This document shows, in pieces, positions 7,894 through 14,952 of a stretch of 20,765 bases of DNA. The stretch comes from a virus. The stretch lies in IMG/VR virus record IMGVR_UViG_3300032132_000048, positions 1-20,765 of that record; one strand, 5' to 3'. The notes under the pieces are model-generated. The model did no database searches. It saw nothing but the letters and a program-made list of their open reading frames with translations, and had not been told where the DNA came from. A program made the position numbers and the translations under genes. How positions within the stretch are numbered: the first letter of the stretch is position 1; each line of letters begins with the position of its first letter.

Positions 7894-8715
7894 ATGGCCG
7901 ATCCAATCGTTAGACGAGCAAGGGGTGTCTTCATCGGGACTGTGGGTTCAACCGCAGTGGTCGCTGGGGACGCCGTATATTTCGACGGCACCGACTGGGA
8001 ACTGGCCGACGCCGACGACAACACCAAATTCGCTGAAGCGTTCTCCACCCAGTCCTTCGCTTCCGGTGTGGTGGGGACGTTCTGCACGGAGTGCATCATC
8101 GAGGATACCGATGCCCCGTATACCCAAGGGACCTCCATGTACCTCTCCACTACAGCCGGGGATATCACAGCTACCCGTCCCACCGGGGCTAATAACCTCA
8201 TGCAGGTCCTGGGGTTCGCCCTCAGTACCTCGGAGGTCCATGCCAGGGTGAAAATCCCCGAAGAGATCACCATCAACGTACACTTGATCGGCGATGGTGA
8301 CGCTGCTTTCGCCCAGAACGGCGACTGGACAGGGGTACTCTTAGCCGCAGCCAATGAAGCTGCCGGTGGGTCCTTCATGGTCCCCCAGAACGTGGTGGGG
8401 AACGTGATCCAATACCTGTGGTGGACCAACGGTGCCTCGGCCCCGGCCCTGGATGCGTCGGACACCTACACTATAGACGTGTCGGCTGGTGTGGATGATG
8501 AGACCACCACCGCTACCACTGACGGGATCACGGCTGCTGCGTTGACCGTGGTAGACAACGACCTGAACAGGGCTGCTGTAACCGCCGCCTTCGATGCCTC
8601 CGGGATCATAGAACCCGGAAACGTAGTGTCCATAGATGTGGACAAGGCAGCGGAAGGGGCTGGAGGCGACGACCCTCTGATGCTATGCTGCTCCATCGTA
8701 TTGCTGGCAGTGTAG
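7894..8715 (+). CDS. Probable capsid decoration protein
   Basis: A 273-residue beta-rich protein directly after the coat gene, where head-decoration proteins usually lie; AAGGAG at 7881-7886 sets the start. Residues 1-125 have the look of small head-decoration domains (DUF2190/gpD-like): short strands such as AVVAGDAVYFDGTDWELAD, a Thr/Gly-rich middle and a closing ALSTSEVHARVKIP strand. Residues 130-273 look like a separate beta-sandwich (GSFMVPQNVVGNVIQYLWW, then a Thr-rich stretch, GNVVSIDVDKAAE and a last hydrophobic strand), a type common in virion surface proteins. A likely role is stabilising the shell and displaying the second domain outside. The assignment is by position and pattern only; a head fibre is possible. 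Confidence 0.6.
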   Translation: MADPIVRRARGVFIGTVGSTAVVAGDAVYFDGTDWELADADDNTKFAEAFSTQSFASGVVGTFCTECIIEDTDAPYTQGTSMYLSTTAGDITATRPTGANNLMQVLGFALSTSEVHARVKIPEEITINVHLIGDGDAAFAQNGDWTGVLLAAANEAAGGSFMVPQNVVGNVIQYLWWTNGASAPALDASDTYTIDVSAGVDDETTTATTDGITAAALTVVDNDLNRAAVTAAFDASGIIEPGNVVSIDVDKAAEGAGGDDPLMLCCSIVLLAV

Positions 8716-8729
8716 TGACCTAGAGCACG

Positions 8730-9161
8730 ATGACCTTAACAGGAAAAGAAAGAGCCAGATCAGTCGGGGTGAACCTGGTGGAGGCAGAACATGAACCCAC
8801 CAGGAACCCCCGGCGGCTCATTTTGCATCGCTTCTTAGCAGCGGGAAAACCCGTACAGTTCGATGAGAAGGAAGAGGTAGTCATCCTTGGTGGGGATAAA
8901 CTCTCTATCAAGGACTGGATAGAACTCCGTAACCGGATAGACCAACTTTTCCTACATTCAAATACAGCCAGGAAAGGCCCAGACCCCTCCAGGAGTCGGA
9001 CCAGTGGGTTCCTTGGGGCCAACCATGAGAAGATAACTTCCCTCCAGAGAGGATATATCCGCCCTGTACCCGAAAGGTCCTGGTGGATGAGACTCCTGGG
9101 GGTGGTCAGTTCCAGGGATATAAAATATATAATCACCGACGAGGAAATAAATGGCTGTTAG
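8730..9161 (+). CDS. Conserved-looking phage protein of unknown function
   Basis: A 143-residue basic protein that I do not recognise. It has a polar N-terminus, a central stretch rich in charged residues (FDEKEEVVILGGDKLS, then a helix IKDWIELRNRIDQLF), and an Arg/Trp-containing C-terminal part (RSWWMRLLGVVSSRDIKYI). No signal peptide or membrane segment is evident. No good SD precedes the ATG; instead TAGAGCACGATG covers the start, a motif also found before two other SD-less genes. The stop overlaps the next gene by 11 bases. Its place among head genes suggests a virion or head-completion role, which is inference. Confidence 0.55.
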   Translation: MTLTGKERARSVGVNLVEAEHEPTRNPRRLILHRFLAAGKPVQFDEKEEVVILGGDKLSIKDWIELRNRIDQLFLHSNTARKGPDPSRSRTSGFLGANHEKITSLQRGYIRPVPERSWWMRLLGVVSSRDIKYIITDEEINGC

Positions 9162-9627
9162 AGAACGTATAGCCTGCGATTGTGGTCAGCGTGTGGCAAA
9201 GGGTTTTGAGAAGAACCATGAAGCTGGTGGGCGTCACCAGAAATGGCTGGTGGATAGGTTTGGGGGAGAAGGGACCGTGATAGCTGGGCCAATCGTCCTG
9301 GAGAACGGGGATCTAAAATCCCCCATCCTGGATATCCCCGACTATCTCAAGGCCCCGGACTTCCAGTCGATCCTGCAAATGACCGACCCTATCAACAAAG
9401 CCAAAGCCGCCAGAGGAGCCTTCGGAGCACGGGGATGGCCCAACTCCGAGCACCCAGGGACGGTAAGGGACTTCCTGGACGAACAGTCTATCCCCTACTT
9501 CGTCCCCAGTGAGGAGCACAACCTATCCCAGACCAAGACTGAATTCTTGAATTTCGTGAAACGGACTACCGGCAGGGAACATGAGATCCCACCGGGTATA
9601 GACCCGGACACGATCACCTCCCTATAA
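9151..9627 (+). CDS. Unknown protein with N-terminal C2H2-like zinc-finger motif
   Basis: A 158-residue protein, start supported by GAGG six bases upstream. Residues 9-32 read C-D-C-G, then eleven residues after the second Cys, His23, then His29 and a Trp32. This spacing (C-x-C-x11-H-x5-H) resembles a C2H2/BED-type finger. The rest is hydrophilic with Pro-rich loops (ILDIPDYLKAPDF, PPGIDPDTITSL) and a short helix near residues 125-140 (SQTKTEFLNFVKRTTG). No enzyme motif was found. It might bind nucleic acid or use the zinc only for structure. It sits between two probable virion genes and is translated in series with them. Confidence 0.55.
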   Translation: MAVRERIACDCGQRVAKGFEKNHEAGGRHQKWLVDRFGGEGTVIAGPIVLENGDLKSPILDIPDYLKAPDFQSILQMTDPINKAKAARGAFGARGWPNSEHPGTVRDFLDEQSIPYFVPSEEHNLSQTKTEFLNFVKRTTGREHEIPPGIDPDTITSL

Positions 9628-9637
9628 GGAGTGACAG

Positions 9638-9985
9638 ATGGCAGATATAAACATAAAGCACCGCCATCAGATGGTATCCGCTGAAGCCCTGGCATTGGGG
9701 TCATCAGCAGAGACCCTGGCAGGCGCAGGAGCTACCATCCCAGGTAACACTGGACGTATCCACGTCTTCTGCCCAACCGGGGATAATCTCCATGCAGCCC
9801 CATCAGAGACCCCTACCTCATCCTACGGGTATGCTATCGCTGCCGGGAACTGGTATGTGGTGGAGCCGGGAAAGCATGGGACCCAGTTCATCTCCGACGA
9901 CGGTTCGGACGTGACTTGTGTTCTAGTATACGAAAGGGGTTCCGGCAGGGCTGACGGTGGTGGCTCTGTAGCGGCTTCACACTGA
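9638..9985 (+). CDS. Small beta-rich virion protein
   Basis: A 115-residue Gly/Ala/Thr/Ser-rich protein with AAGGAG directly upstream of its ATG. It shows alternating predicted strands (GRIHVFCPTGDNLH, SYGYAIAAGNWYVVEPG, DVTCVLVYERGSG) with no helix of note and a disordered Gly/Ser tail. Such small single-domain proteins after the coat gene are usually capsid-surface or virion-associated components. The stop overlaps the next start by one base. I see no specific family signature. Confidence 0.55.
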   Translation: MADINIKHRHQMVSAEALALGSSAETLAGAGATIPGNTGRIHVFCPTGDNLHAAPSETPTSSYGYAIAAGNWYVVEPGKHGTQFISDDGSDVTCVLVYERGSGRADGGGSVAASH

Positions 9986-10350
9986 TGGCTGGACAGAACC
10001 GCAAAGGGAAGATCCAGGCAAACGTCTTCAAGATGATAGACGCCAACAGCATCACGGCTGGCACACCTGAGACCATATGGACCGCTTCCGATACCACTAG
10101 CGGAAGGATCAGGCTCCTGGGGTGGTGCCTGTCATCCAGTGCCAATGCAGCGATAGAATTCCAGGACAGTAACGCTGCCGGGACCGTGATAGCCCAGACC
10201 CCTCTACTAGCCGCAGCAGGAATCCACACCTCCCCCGACCTGGGAGAAGGACTACTACTAACGGCTGGTACGTTATTGACCTTAGACGTAACATCAACCT
10301 CCACCGTCTCAGGCATGGTCTGGGGTGTGGAGGAAGCCTCGGGATACTAG
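9985..10350 (+). CDS. Small beta-sandwich virion protein
   Basis: A 121-residue protein overlapping the preceding stop by one base. The middle reads ETIWTASDTTSGRIRLLGW, then AAIEFQDSNAAGTVIAQTPL, then TAGTLLTLDVTSTSTVSG, and it closes MVWGVEEA. This order (strand with aromatic residues, ILLGW-type strand, Gly-rich turn, T-L-L-T-L-D strand, closing VWGVEE) recurs in small jelly-roll-like structural proteins of environmental phages. Probable role: capsid decoration or attachment, paired with its neighbours. The product name beyond virion protein is inference. Confidence 0.55.
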   Translation: MAGQNRKGKIQANVFKMIDANSITAGTPETIWTASDTTSGRIRLLGWCLSSSANAAIEFQDSNAAGTVIAQTPLLAAAGIHTSPDLGEGLLLTAGTLLTLDVTSTSTVSGMVWGVEEASGY

Positions 10351-10360
10351 GAGGAATTAA

Positions 10361-10873
10361 ATGGCTGGTTCAAGATTCCACGGCGACGGGTTCAATACGC
10401 TGGTTGCCGATGCTGCTAACCCTGACTCCGCTATAAGTTTGACCGTTAATGCCAGTACCATCCACCGCATCTGGCTCTACGAGATCAACATGGGCAATAT
10501 CGGCACCCCTGCCGACCTTGTGTCCGTATACTACATCGGACAGTGCACGGCTCCAGGAGGTAGTGCAGGGGCTGTAACAGCCACCGCCATAGAAGATGGC
10601 ACCACCAACGCCAAGGCTTCTGTATCGGTGCTACACGGCAATCTCACCACGGAGCCTACCTACGTTGCCACCATAGCTGGTACGGGTGTGACAACCCCGG
10701 CAAACGGCGACCTGCTCCGTGTTGCTCTCAATCACCGTGCTGCCTACAGGTGGGTGGCCCCGCCAGGTGGCGAGTTCGTAGCCCCCGCTATCACTACTGA
10801 CGGCTTCGGTGGAGTAGCGGCACACGCCTCGGCTACCACTGACTACATGATAGGGTTCCATTGGGTTGAGTAG
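10361..10873 (+). CDS. Beta-rich virion structural protein
   Basis: A 170-residue protein with a strong AGGAGG site before the ATG at 10361, suggesting high expression. It is almost all beta and loop, with strands such as ISLTVNASTIHRIWLYEI and LVSVYYIGQ. Near its end it has the pattern LRVALNHRAAYRWVAPPGGE, an N-x-R-A-x-x-R-W-V-A-P-x-G motif that I have met in conserved hypothetical structural proteins of uncultured phages. No membrane segment or catalytic motif is seen. Position after several decoration-like genes supports a head-surface role; strong expression would fit a high-copy component. Confidence 0.6.
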   Translation: MAGSRFHGDGFNTLVADAANPDSAISLTVNASTIHRIWLYEINMGNIGTPADLVSVYYIGQCTAPGGSAGAVTATAIEDGTTNAKASVSVLHGNLTTEPTYVATIAGTGVTTPANGDLLRVALNHRAAYRWVAPPGGEFVAPAITTDGFGGVAAHASATTDYMIGFHWVE

Positions 10874-11147
10874 CATCCACTCAGGCTCCAGGGAAGGGTA
10901 TGCTCTGATCACCGACCCTTATGCCCCGTTGTCGGAGTCCAGCACCTTCAACTGCTGCCACTGTCAATACCTGGTCCACGTCCACTTCAGGTCTGGAGTA
11001 GAACGGGGCTATTGCTTCTTGTGCAACGCCGCCACCTGCGGTAAGCCCCGCTGCAACAAAGGCTGCTCTCCATTCATGAAGCGGATCGAGGAGCAGGAGA
11101 ACCGGCACCGGCTCCACAAGGCCCTGGAGCGTGGCTACGACAGATAG
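10866..11147 (+). CDS. Cysteine-rich zinc-binding phage protein
   Basis: A 93-residue protein with eight cysteines between residues 30 and 67: CCHC, then RGYCFLCNAATCG, then PRCNKGCSPF, followed by a helix with Glu-rich KRIEEQEN. The order C-x2-C, G-x-C-x2-C, C-G-x-x-x-C, C-x-PF and E-x-x-E is typical of a small conserved phage protein of unknown function found beside structural genes. Two zinc sites are likely. The frame begins with TTG at 10866, overlapping the previous stop by eight bases, without a clear SD; the first in-frame ATG lies far inside. A CTG at 10905 preceded by GGGAAGG is an alternative start, since the residues before the cysteines are not distinctive. Confidence 0.6.
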   Translation: MSSIHSGSREGYALITDPYAPLSESSTFNCCHCQYLVHVHFRSGVERGYCFLCNAATCGKPRCNKGCSPFMKRIEEQENRHRLHKALERGYDR

Positions 11148-11156
11148 GAGTTTCCT

Positions 11157-11999
11157 ATGGCTAATGAGTTCAAGCACAAAGACCCCGGCTCTGAATTAAC
11201 CCAGGCCGAGTTCATCGCTTCGGACGGGACCGGGCATATCTTTGACGGTCAGGCGGCGGGTGACATCCTGTACGCCTTCTCCACCACGGTACTCAAGAAC
11301 CTGGCCAAGGCGACTGACGGAAATATCTTGCAGTTGGCATCGGGCTTACCGGCATGGACAGCCAGTCCAACCATCGGCTCCACTAGTTGGGCCAATGCTA
11401 ACCATGCCCATGCTGCGTCTAATAGTGGTGGGACACTCACTACACTTGGTACTGTAACAACAGGTGTCTGGCAAGGCACCGTGGTAGCCGCAGCCTACCT
11501 ACCAGATGCCAGCAGCAGCGCCCAAGGTGTCGCTGAATTAGCCACTACTGCTGAAATTGACACAGGCGATGATACTAGTAGGGTAATAACTCCAAAGGCA
11601 CTGGCTGATTCAAATCTTGGTGAAAGAGTCATCCAGATGGTGTGCGTCGATTTTGCGACTGCCCTGACTACGGGCAGTAAATTCTACTTCCATGTACCGA
11701 GTACTCTGGCTGGATTCGATATCGTGGATGTTCACGCAGAAACCCTCGCTGACCCTTCGGGCAGCACTATCATCATTGACCTGCATAACGCAACGCAGAG
11801 TGATGCAGGTATCCTATCAGGTAAACTCACCATTGGTATTGGCGAACACGGGTCAGATGAGTCGGGCGGCTCAGTTACCATCGACACCGGCCAAGATGAC
11901 TTACAGACCAACGATGTCATCCGTGTAGACATTGACCAGATTGGGTCGGGCGACCCTGGAACAGGCTTGATAGTCACCTTGATCTGTAGGTTGCCATAA
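11157..11999 (+). CDS. Tail fibre / receptor-binding protein
   Basis: A 280-residue modular fibre-like protein with AGGAG upstream. Residues about 80-112 contain the Thr/Gly-rich LTTLGTVTTGVWQGT segment that precedes C-terminal domains in many phage fibres and spikes. Residues 117-150 contain SSSAQGVAELATTAEIDTGD followed by RVITPKAL, which matches the phage tail-fibre repeat seen in T4/P2-type fibres. Residues 155-280 form a separate beta-sandwich (KFYFHVPSTLAGFDIVDVHA, IDLHNATQSDAGILSGKLTI, DVIRVDIDQIGSG, LIVTLICRLP), a terminal module common in environmental phage fibres. The short length suggests an adaptor or short fibre rather than a full tail spike. The stop overlaps the next start by one base. 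Confidence 0.75.
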   Translation: MANEFKHKDPGSELTQAEFIASDGTGHIFDGQAAGDILYAFSTTVLKNLAKATDGNILQLASGLPAWTASPTIGSTSWANANHAHAASNSGGTLTTLGTVTTGVWQGTVVAAAYLPDASSSAQGVAELATTAEIDTGDDTSRVITPKALADSNLGERVIQMVCVDFATALTTGSKFYFHVPSTLAGFDIVDVHAETLADPSGSTIIIDLHNATQSDAGILSGKLTIGIGEHGSDESGGSVTIDTGQDDLQTNDVIRVDIDQIGSGDPGTGLIVTLICRLP

Positions 12000-12277
12000 T
12001 GTTCGTAGACTTCAAAATAGCCTATATAGTCCAAGAACACATCTCAACCCGTGCCTTGGCCCATATCTACTTGGGTGATGTGACCACCGAAGATGAGCCG
12101 GATGACGACCAGGTGATGCAAGCTGTTACCCGTTATAGGCGGCAAGAGGTACTGGAAGATGTACCTCTATATTTTCCAGATGGGGCAACTCAGGCAGAGA
12201 TTGAGGCTGTTATGCGGGAACGCCTCAGGACAGCCCGTGAAGATACCCTCCCGATACCGGAGCAGCGGGATGCCTAA
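11999..12277 (+). CDS. Small acidic protein of the fibre cassette, unknown function
   Basis: A 92-residue protein starting in a TAATG overlap with the fibre gene. The N-terminus is a mixed strand/turn segment (FVDFKIAYIVQEHISTRALAHIYL), the middle is acidic (TTEDEPDDDQV), and the rest is two helices with a YFPDGATQAEIEAVM turn. No cysteine pairs, signal peptide or membrane span are seen. Its tight coupling to the fibre and to the next surface protein suggests a fibre chaperone, adaptor or accessory virion protein; the sequence itself does not tell which. Confidence 0.5.
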   Translation: MFVDFKIAYIVQEHISTRALAHIYLGDVTTEDEPDDDQVMQAVTRYRRQEVLEDVPLYFPDGATQAEIEAVMRERLRTAREDTLPIPEQRDA

Positions 12278-13331
12278 ACTCTACTACCCATCACCGGATG
12301 AAGTGCAGGGAGCAGAGCCGCTCGATGAATTGATCTGGTTTGAGAAGTACCAGCACTGGCTTCTCCAGTTGGCTAATACCAACGAGGGACGGGATATACT
12401 ATTTCTTCCTCCGTGGAGAACACACCCCTATCCGATAGTGGGACTACGCAAGCAGGTGGTGAGGTTCTACCTGGGTAGGTGGGATGGCCTAGAGCATTGG
12501 CAATCTGAGTTTCATATCGGGGCGAAGTGGGGCAACGTCATCCGCTATCGGTGGCAGGAAGTCGGGAAGGCTATCAACCAGACCGTACTCCGGTCTATCC
12601 TAGACTACCTGCCTGCCTACACTAAAGATGGACGGCTACTACATCCAGTGGGCGGTGCTACTACTAGTCTTTTCTACCCTGACCCCAGCCCAGAAAGCAC
12701 AAGTGTTGATGGAACTGCCTATGCCCATACAGGAGGTGCAGGTGGTACATTCGCCGCTCTACGTGCGGCTGACGGTTATGGAAGTGCAGACGATAGTCCC
12801 TTGGATGATATGGGTAGGTTGCTTGCTTCCACCACTACTGATAGGTATAACGGGATACACCGACAGTTCCTGCTCTTCGACACATCAGCCTTGGGTAGCG
12901 GAGATACGATAGATAGTGGGACGGTGACGTTAACATCGGACTCGACTGTGGCTGATAGTTTCGGGGATGATACGGTATTGACTGACTCAAACCCTATATC
13001 CAATGATGATATCGTAACGGATGATTACCAGCGGATGGTTACTACTACAGAACAGGCAAGCAACCGGATTGATGTTGGGGCTTTTAGTGGGGCCACGCAT
13101 GTGTATACGCTTAATGCCGCAGGGATAGCCACTGTAACAGCAGCTAGAGATGGGATAACCAAGTTTGGTGGAAGGGTAAGTTCTGACCAAGACAATTCAG
13201 CCCCAACGTGGACAAGTGATGGTCAATCCACCCCCAGGTATTATGCGGCTGAAACGTCTGGCACCAGTAGTGACCCGAAGCTAACGGTAGTACACACCAG
13301 TCCATTCACACCAAAGGCAATAATGTTCTGA
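12270..13331 (+). CDS. Virion surface protein with DNRLRE-like beta-sandwich
   Basis: A 353-residue protein started at ATG 12270, where GGAG lies seven bases upstream; the frame is open back to 12159 but that part lies inside the preceding gene. Residues 1-140 are mixed helix/strand and unusually rich in Trp, His and Arg (WFEKYQHWLLQL, FLPPWRTHPYPIVGLRKQVV). Residues about 147-345 resemble DNRLRE-type beta-sandwich modules of cell-surface proteins: RQFLLFDTSALGSGDTIDSG near 198, where FDTS-L-G-D-TI-SGTV-L is the hallmark, then a Thr/Asp-rich middle and a closing DPKLTVVHT strand. A likely job is binding a host surface polymer as part of a fibre or head appendage. Sampled lines of the second half have lower GC (about 43-50%) than the coat gene (about 60%). 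Confidence 0.6.
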   Translation: MPKLYYPSPDEVQGAEPLDELIWFEKYQHWLLQLANTNEGRDILFLPPWRTHPYPIVGLRKQVVRFYLGRWDGLEHWQSEFHIGAKWGNVIRYRWQEVGKAINQTVLRSILDYLPAYTKDGRLLHPVGGATTSLFYPDPSPESTSVDGTAYAHTGGAGGTFAALRAADGYGSADDSPLDDMGRLLASTTTDRYNGIHRQFLLFDTSALGSGDTIDSGTVTLTSDSTVADSFGDDTVLTDSNPISNDDIVTDDYQRMVTTTEQASNRIDVGAFSGATHVYTLNAAGIATVTAARDGITKFGGRVSSDQDNSAPTWTSDGQSTPRYYAAETSGTSSDPKLTVVHTSPFTPKAIMF

Positions 13332-13332
13332 A

Positions 13333-13617
13333 GTGGCTGAGATAGATGACCTGCGGGCGGAGTTAGAACGATTAAAAGCAACGGAGGACAAGTCCGACAA
13401 AGTTCAGATGACGAGCGGCGATATCGTCCGGCTCGTAATCGCTGCGCCCGTGGTTTTTTGCTGGTTATTCCTGGGGTCCAGAATCATAATATCGGCCACA
13501 ACTTCACAGACGGTGTTGAGCAATATAGAACCCTTACTCCTAGCCTTATCCATCCTTACCATCCCGGTCACGGCGATACTCGCCAGCTTATTCAAAGTTG
13601 ATGGGAATGGGAAATGA
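13333..13617 (+). CDS. Two-span membrane protein, holin candidate
   Basis: A 94-residue protein begun at GTG 13333, one base after the previous stop. Residues 1-25 form a charged helix (IDDLRAELERLKATEDK), residues 31-53 and 66-87 are hydrophobic spans, and a short KVDGNGK tail ends it. Size, two spans and charged ends fit small phage holins, which form the lysis pore in the inner membrane, but no family signature is present and no endolysin is adjacent. It overlaps the next gene by four bases (ATGA), so the two are probably made together and may interact. A superinfection-exclusion or anchoring role is equally compatible. Confidence 0.5.
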   Translation: MAEIDDLRAELERLKATEDKSDKVQMTSGDIVRLVIAAPVVFCWLFLGSRIIISATTSQTVLSNIEPLLLALSILTIPVTAILASLFKVDGNGK

Positions 13618-14495
13618 CGCTATTTGAAAAGATATGCCGCCTAGTCGGAGACAGGAAGATACCGGTTCCCAAGATGCCGGTGTTCAGATGGTTTACGGTT
13701 GGATTTGCCAACAAGCATGTAACAACGATTGTGGTGATGGCAATCTTGGTCAGTGCCGCAGCCGTAAGCGTGGGGATGTATTTCGCGATCCGAGATGTGG
13801 TGGGTAGTACATACAACTGGCCTGAGCCAGCACAGTACGCTGTTACCGCTGCGGGCTTAGAGACGATGGGTAAAAAGAACCCAGATTACGCTGACGGCAC
13901 AGAGTCACAAACCCTATCCATCCGCTTGGCTGATGGGGCCAGGATAAGCACCCTCCGTATAAAAGACACAGACCTGGGGCGCACTGGTATCGCACGGGCA
14001 CTGGACATCAGCCCTCTCACCAGCGCAGTCACCGGGGCTACCGCCTATCTATGGGTGGGCAATCTAACTGTTACTAACTCGTCCTTCCCTACGTTTAAGA
14101 TGGAGACTAGCGACGTTGCCAATCTAGTGACTGGCGTCCTCTGCGATGGGCACACTATGGCAGCAACTATCACAAATACGGTGCCAGATATGGTGTTGGA
14201 GAGTGAGAGGCTATCTTCGGTGTACGAAGTTAATGACTCCGTTGTGGACCGTATCCAGATACACATCACCGGGACATCGGGGGCGTTTGTTGAAAATCTG
14301 ATACTCGATAATGTGGATGCCTGGAACGGAGAGGCTTATTTTTCGAGGCTAAAAGTGGGAAACCTGACCATGAATAATTCAAACAAGGTGGGTGATGGCT
14401 CAGGAGTGGACTCTGCCAGTTGTAATTGGGAGCCTAATGTCGCCGCCAGGAATATCACGAACACGATACAAGACAGACCGATAAAGGTGCAGTGA
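13614..14495 (+). CDS. Single-pass membrane protein with large beta-rich ectodomain
   Basis: A 293-residue protein. Residues 1-35 are basic (KICRLVGDRKIPVPKM, then RWF), residues 36-58 are one hydrophobic span (VTTIVVMAILVSAAAVSVGM), and the remaining 235 residues are soluble and beta-rich. Basic residues before the span and no cleavage motif suggest an inside-N, outside-C signal anchor, placing the large domain outside the cytoplasmic membrane. Repeated short strands (AYLWVGNLTVTNSS and YFSRLKVGNLTMNNSN share VGNLTxxNS) hint at a repeat or beta-solenoid fold. It is unlike the virion genes around it and I recognise no family. Possible roles include host-envelope modification, exclusion of other phages or a lysis accessory; none is proven. 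Confidence 0.5.
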   Translation: MTLFEKICRLVGDRKIPVPKMPVFRWFTVGFANKHVTTIVVMAILVSAAAVSVGMYFAIRDVVGSTYNWPEPAQYAVTAAGLETMGKKNPDYADGTESQTLSIRLADGARISTLRIKDTDLGRTGIARALDISPLTSAVTGATAYLWVGNLTVTNSSFPTFKMETSDVANLVTGVLCDGHTMAATITNTVPDMVLESERLSSVYEVNDSVVDRIQIHITGTSGAFVENLILDNVDAWNGEAYFSRLKVGNLTMNNSNKVGDGSGVDSASCNWEPNVAARNITNTIQDRPIKVQ

Positions 14496-14629
14496 TGAAG
14501 ACAGTACTAGGATTGGGAGTTATGACAGCGTTGGTTGGAGTTGTGGGGGCAGGCATGGCTGTCGGCTGGGCTTATGAGGGGCCACGCAGGTTCATGCGTA
14601 GACTCAAACTCCGTAAGGCACTGCGTTAA
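14495..14629 (+). CDS. 44-residue membrane mini-protein
   Basis: Starts at ATG 14495 in a TGATG overlap with the previous stop and ends with TAATG at 14627-14631, overlapping the following start. Residues 3-26 are one Gly/Ala/Val-rich span (LGLGVMTALVGVVGAGMAVG) with small residues every three to four positions that could pack helices together. The tail is very basic (RRFMRRLKLRKALR). The chain of start/stop overlaps on both sides makes it credible despite its size. It could be a small holin, pinholin-like peptide or membrane-active regulator; the sequence allows no firmer call. Confidence 0.5.
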   Translation: MKTVLGLGVMTALVGVVGAGMAVGWAYEGPRRFMRRLKLRKALR

Positions 14630-14760
14630 TGTGCTGGCTGGGCTGGCATATGTGGAGGCAGCTACCGGATGATTGGGGCGTTCGCCAATGCCGTGTATGC
14701 AAGGCTAGGGAGCAAGCTATGTACGACACGGTAACCGGCATGTACTGGGTGCGACTCTAG
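14629..14760 (+). CDS. 43-residue zinc-knuckle mini-protein
   Basis: Starts at ATG 14629 overlapping the previous stop and ends at TAG 14758-14760, overlapping the next GTG start by one base. It opens MCWLGWHMWRQLP and later has CRVCKAREQ, giving Cys2, His7, Cys21 and Cys24. The C-x4-H-x-W start and later C-x2-C resemble the short phage proteins of the DUF1660 type, where one zinc atom probably holds the chain. Five tryptophans in 43 residues is striking. The function of such proteins is unknown. Confidence 0.5.
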   Translation: MCWLGWHMWRQLPDDWGVRQCRVCKAREQAMYDTVTGMYWVRL

Positions 14761-14942
14761 TGCCAGAGATGGGCAAGGTAAGGCCACAGATACTCGTTGC
14801 CATCCTGTGTGCCACGATATTCTCCTGCTTCGTTAGCTACCTGGCTTACAAGATGGGTGGGATAGAGATAATGACGGCTATCATCGGCGGCATTTTCGGA
14901 TTCCTGGGTGGGGTTTCCCTCAAAGTCCTCGAAAACGAGTAA
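14760..14942 (+). CDS. Small two-span membrane protein, holin candidate
   Basis: Sixty residues starting at GTG 14760; ATG 14769 is an alternative start three codons on. Residues 10-30 (ILVAILCATIFSCFVSYLAY) and 35-56 (EIMTAIIGGIFGFLGGVSLK) are hydrophobic, linked by a short KMGG turn, with a basic N-terminus and acidic C-terminus. A helical hairpin of this size is the usual shape of class II phage holins. A second candidate lies 1.1 kb upstream, so the pair may be a holin and an antiholin, or neither. It is followed by the structured 98-base gap. Confidence 0.5.
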   Translation: MPEMGKVRPQILVAILCATIFSCFVSYLAYKMGGIEIMTAIIGGIFGFLGGVSLKVLENE

Positions 14943-14952
14943 ACTATCATAG

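Noticed and set aside
7887-8465. Minus-strand frame of 192 codons opposite the decoration gene
   Set aside because: Ser/Ala/Pro-rich shadow with no SD or motif, opposite a protein with credible domain structure.
12628-12912. Hydrophobic plus-strand frame of 94 codons inside the DNRLRE-like gene
   Set aside because: Its hydrophobic look comes from a frame shifted against Thr/Asp-rich coding sequence; there is no SD and the enclosing frame is continuous.
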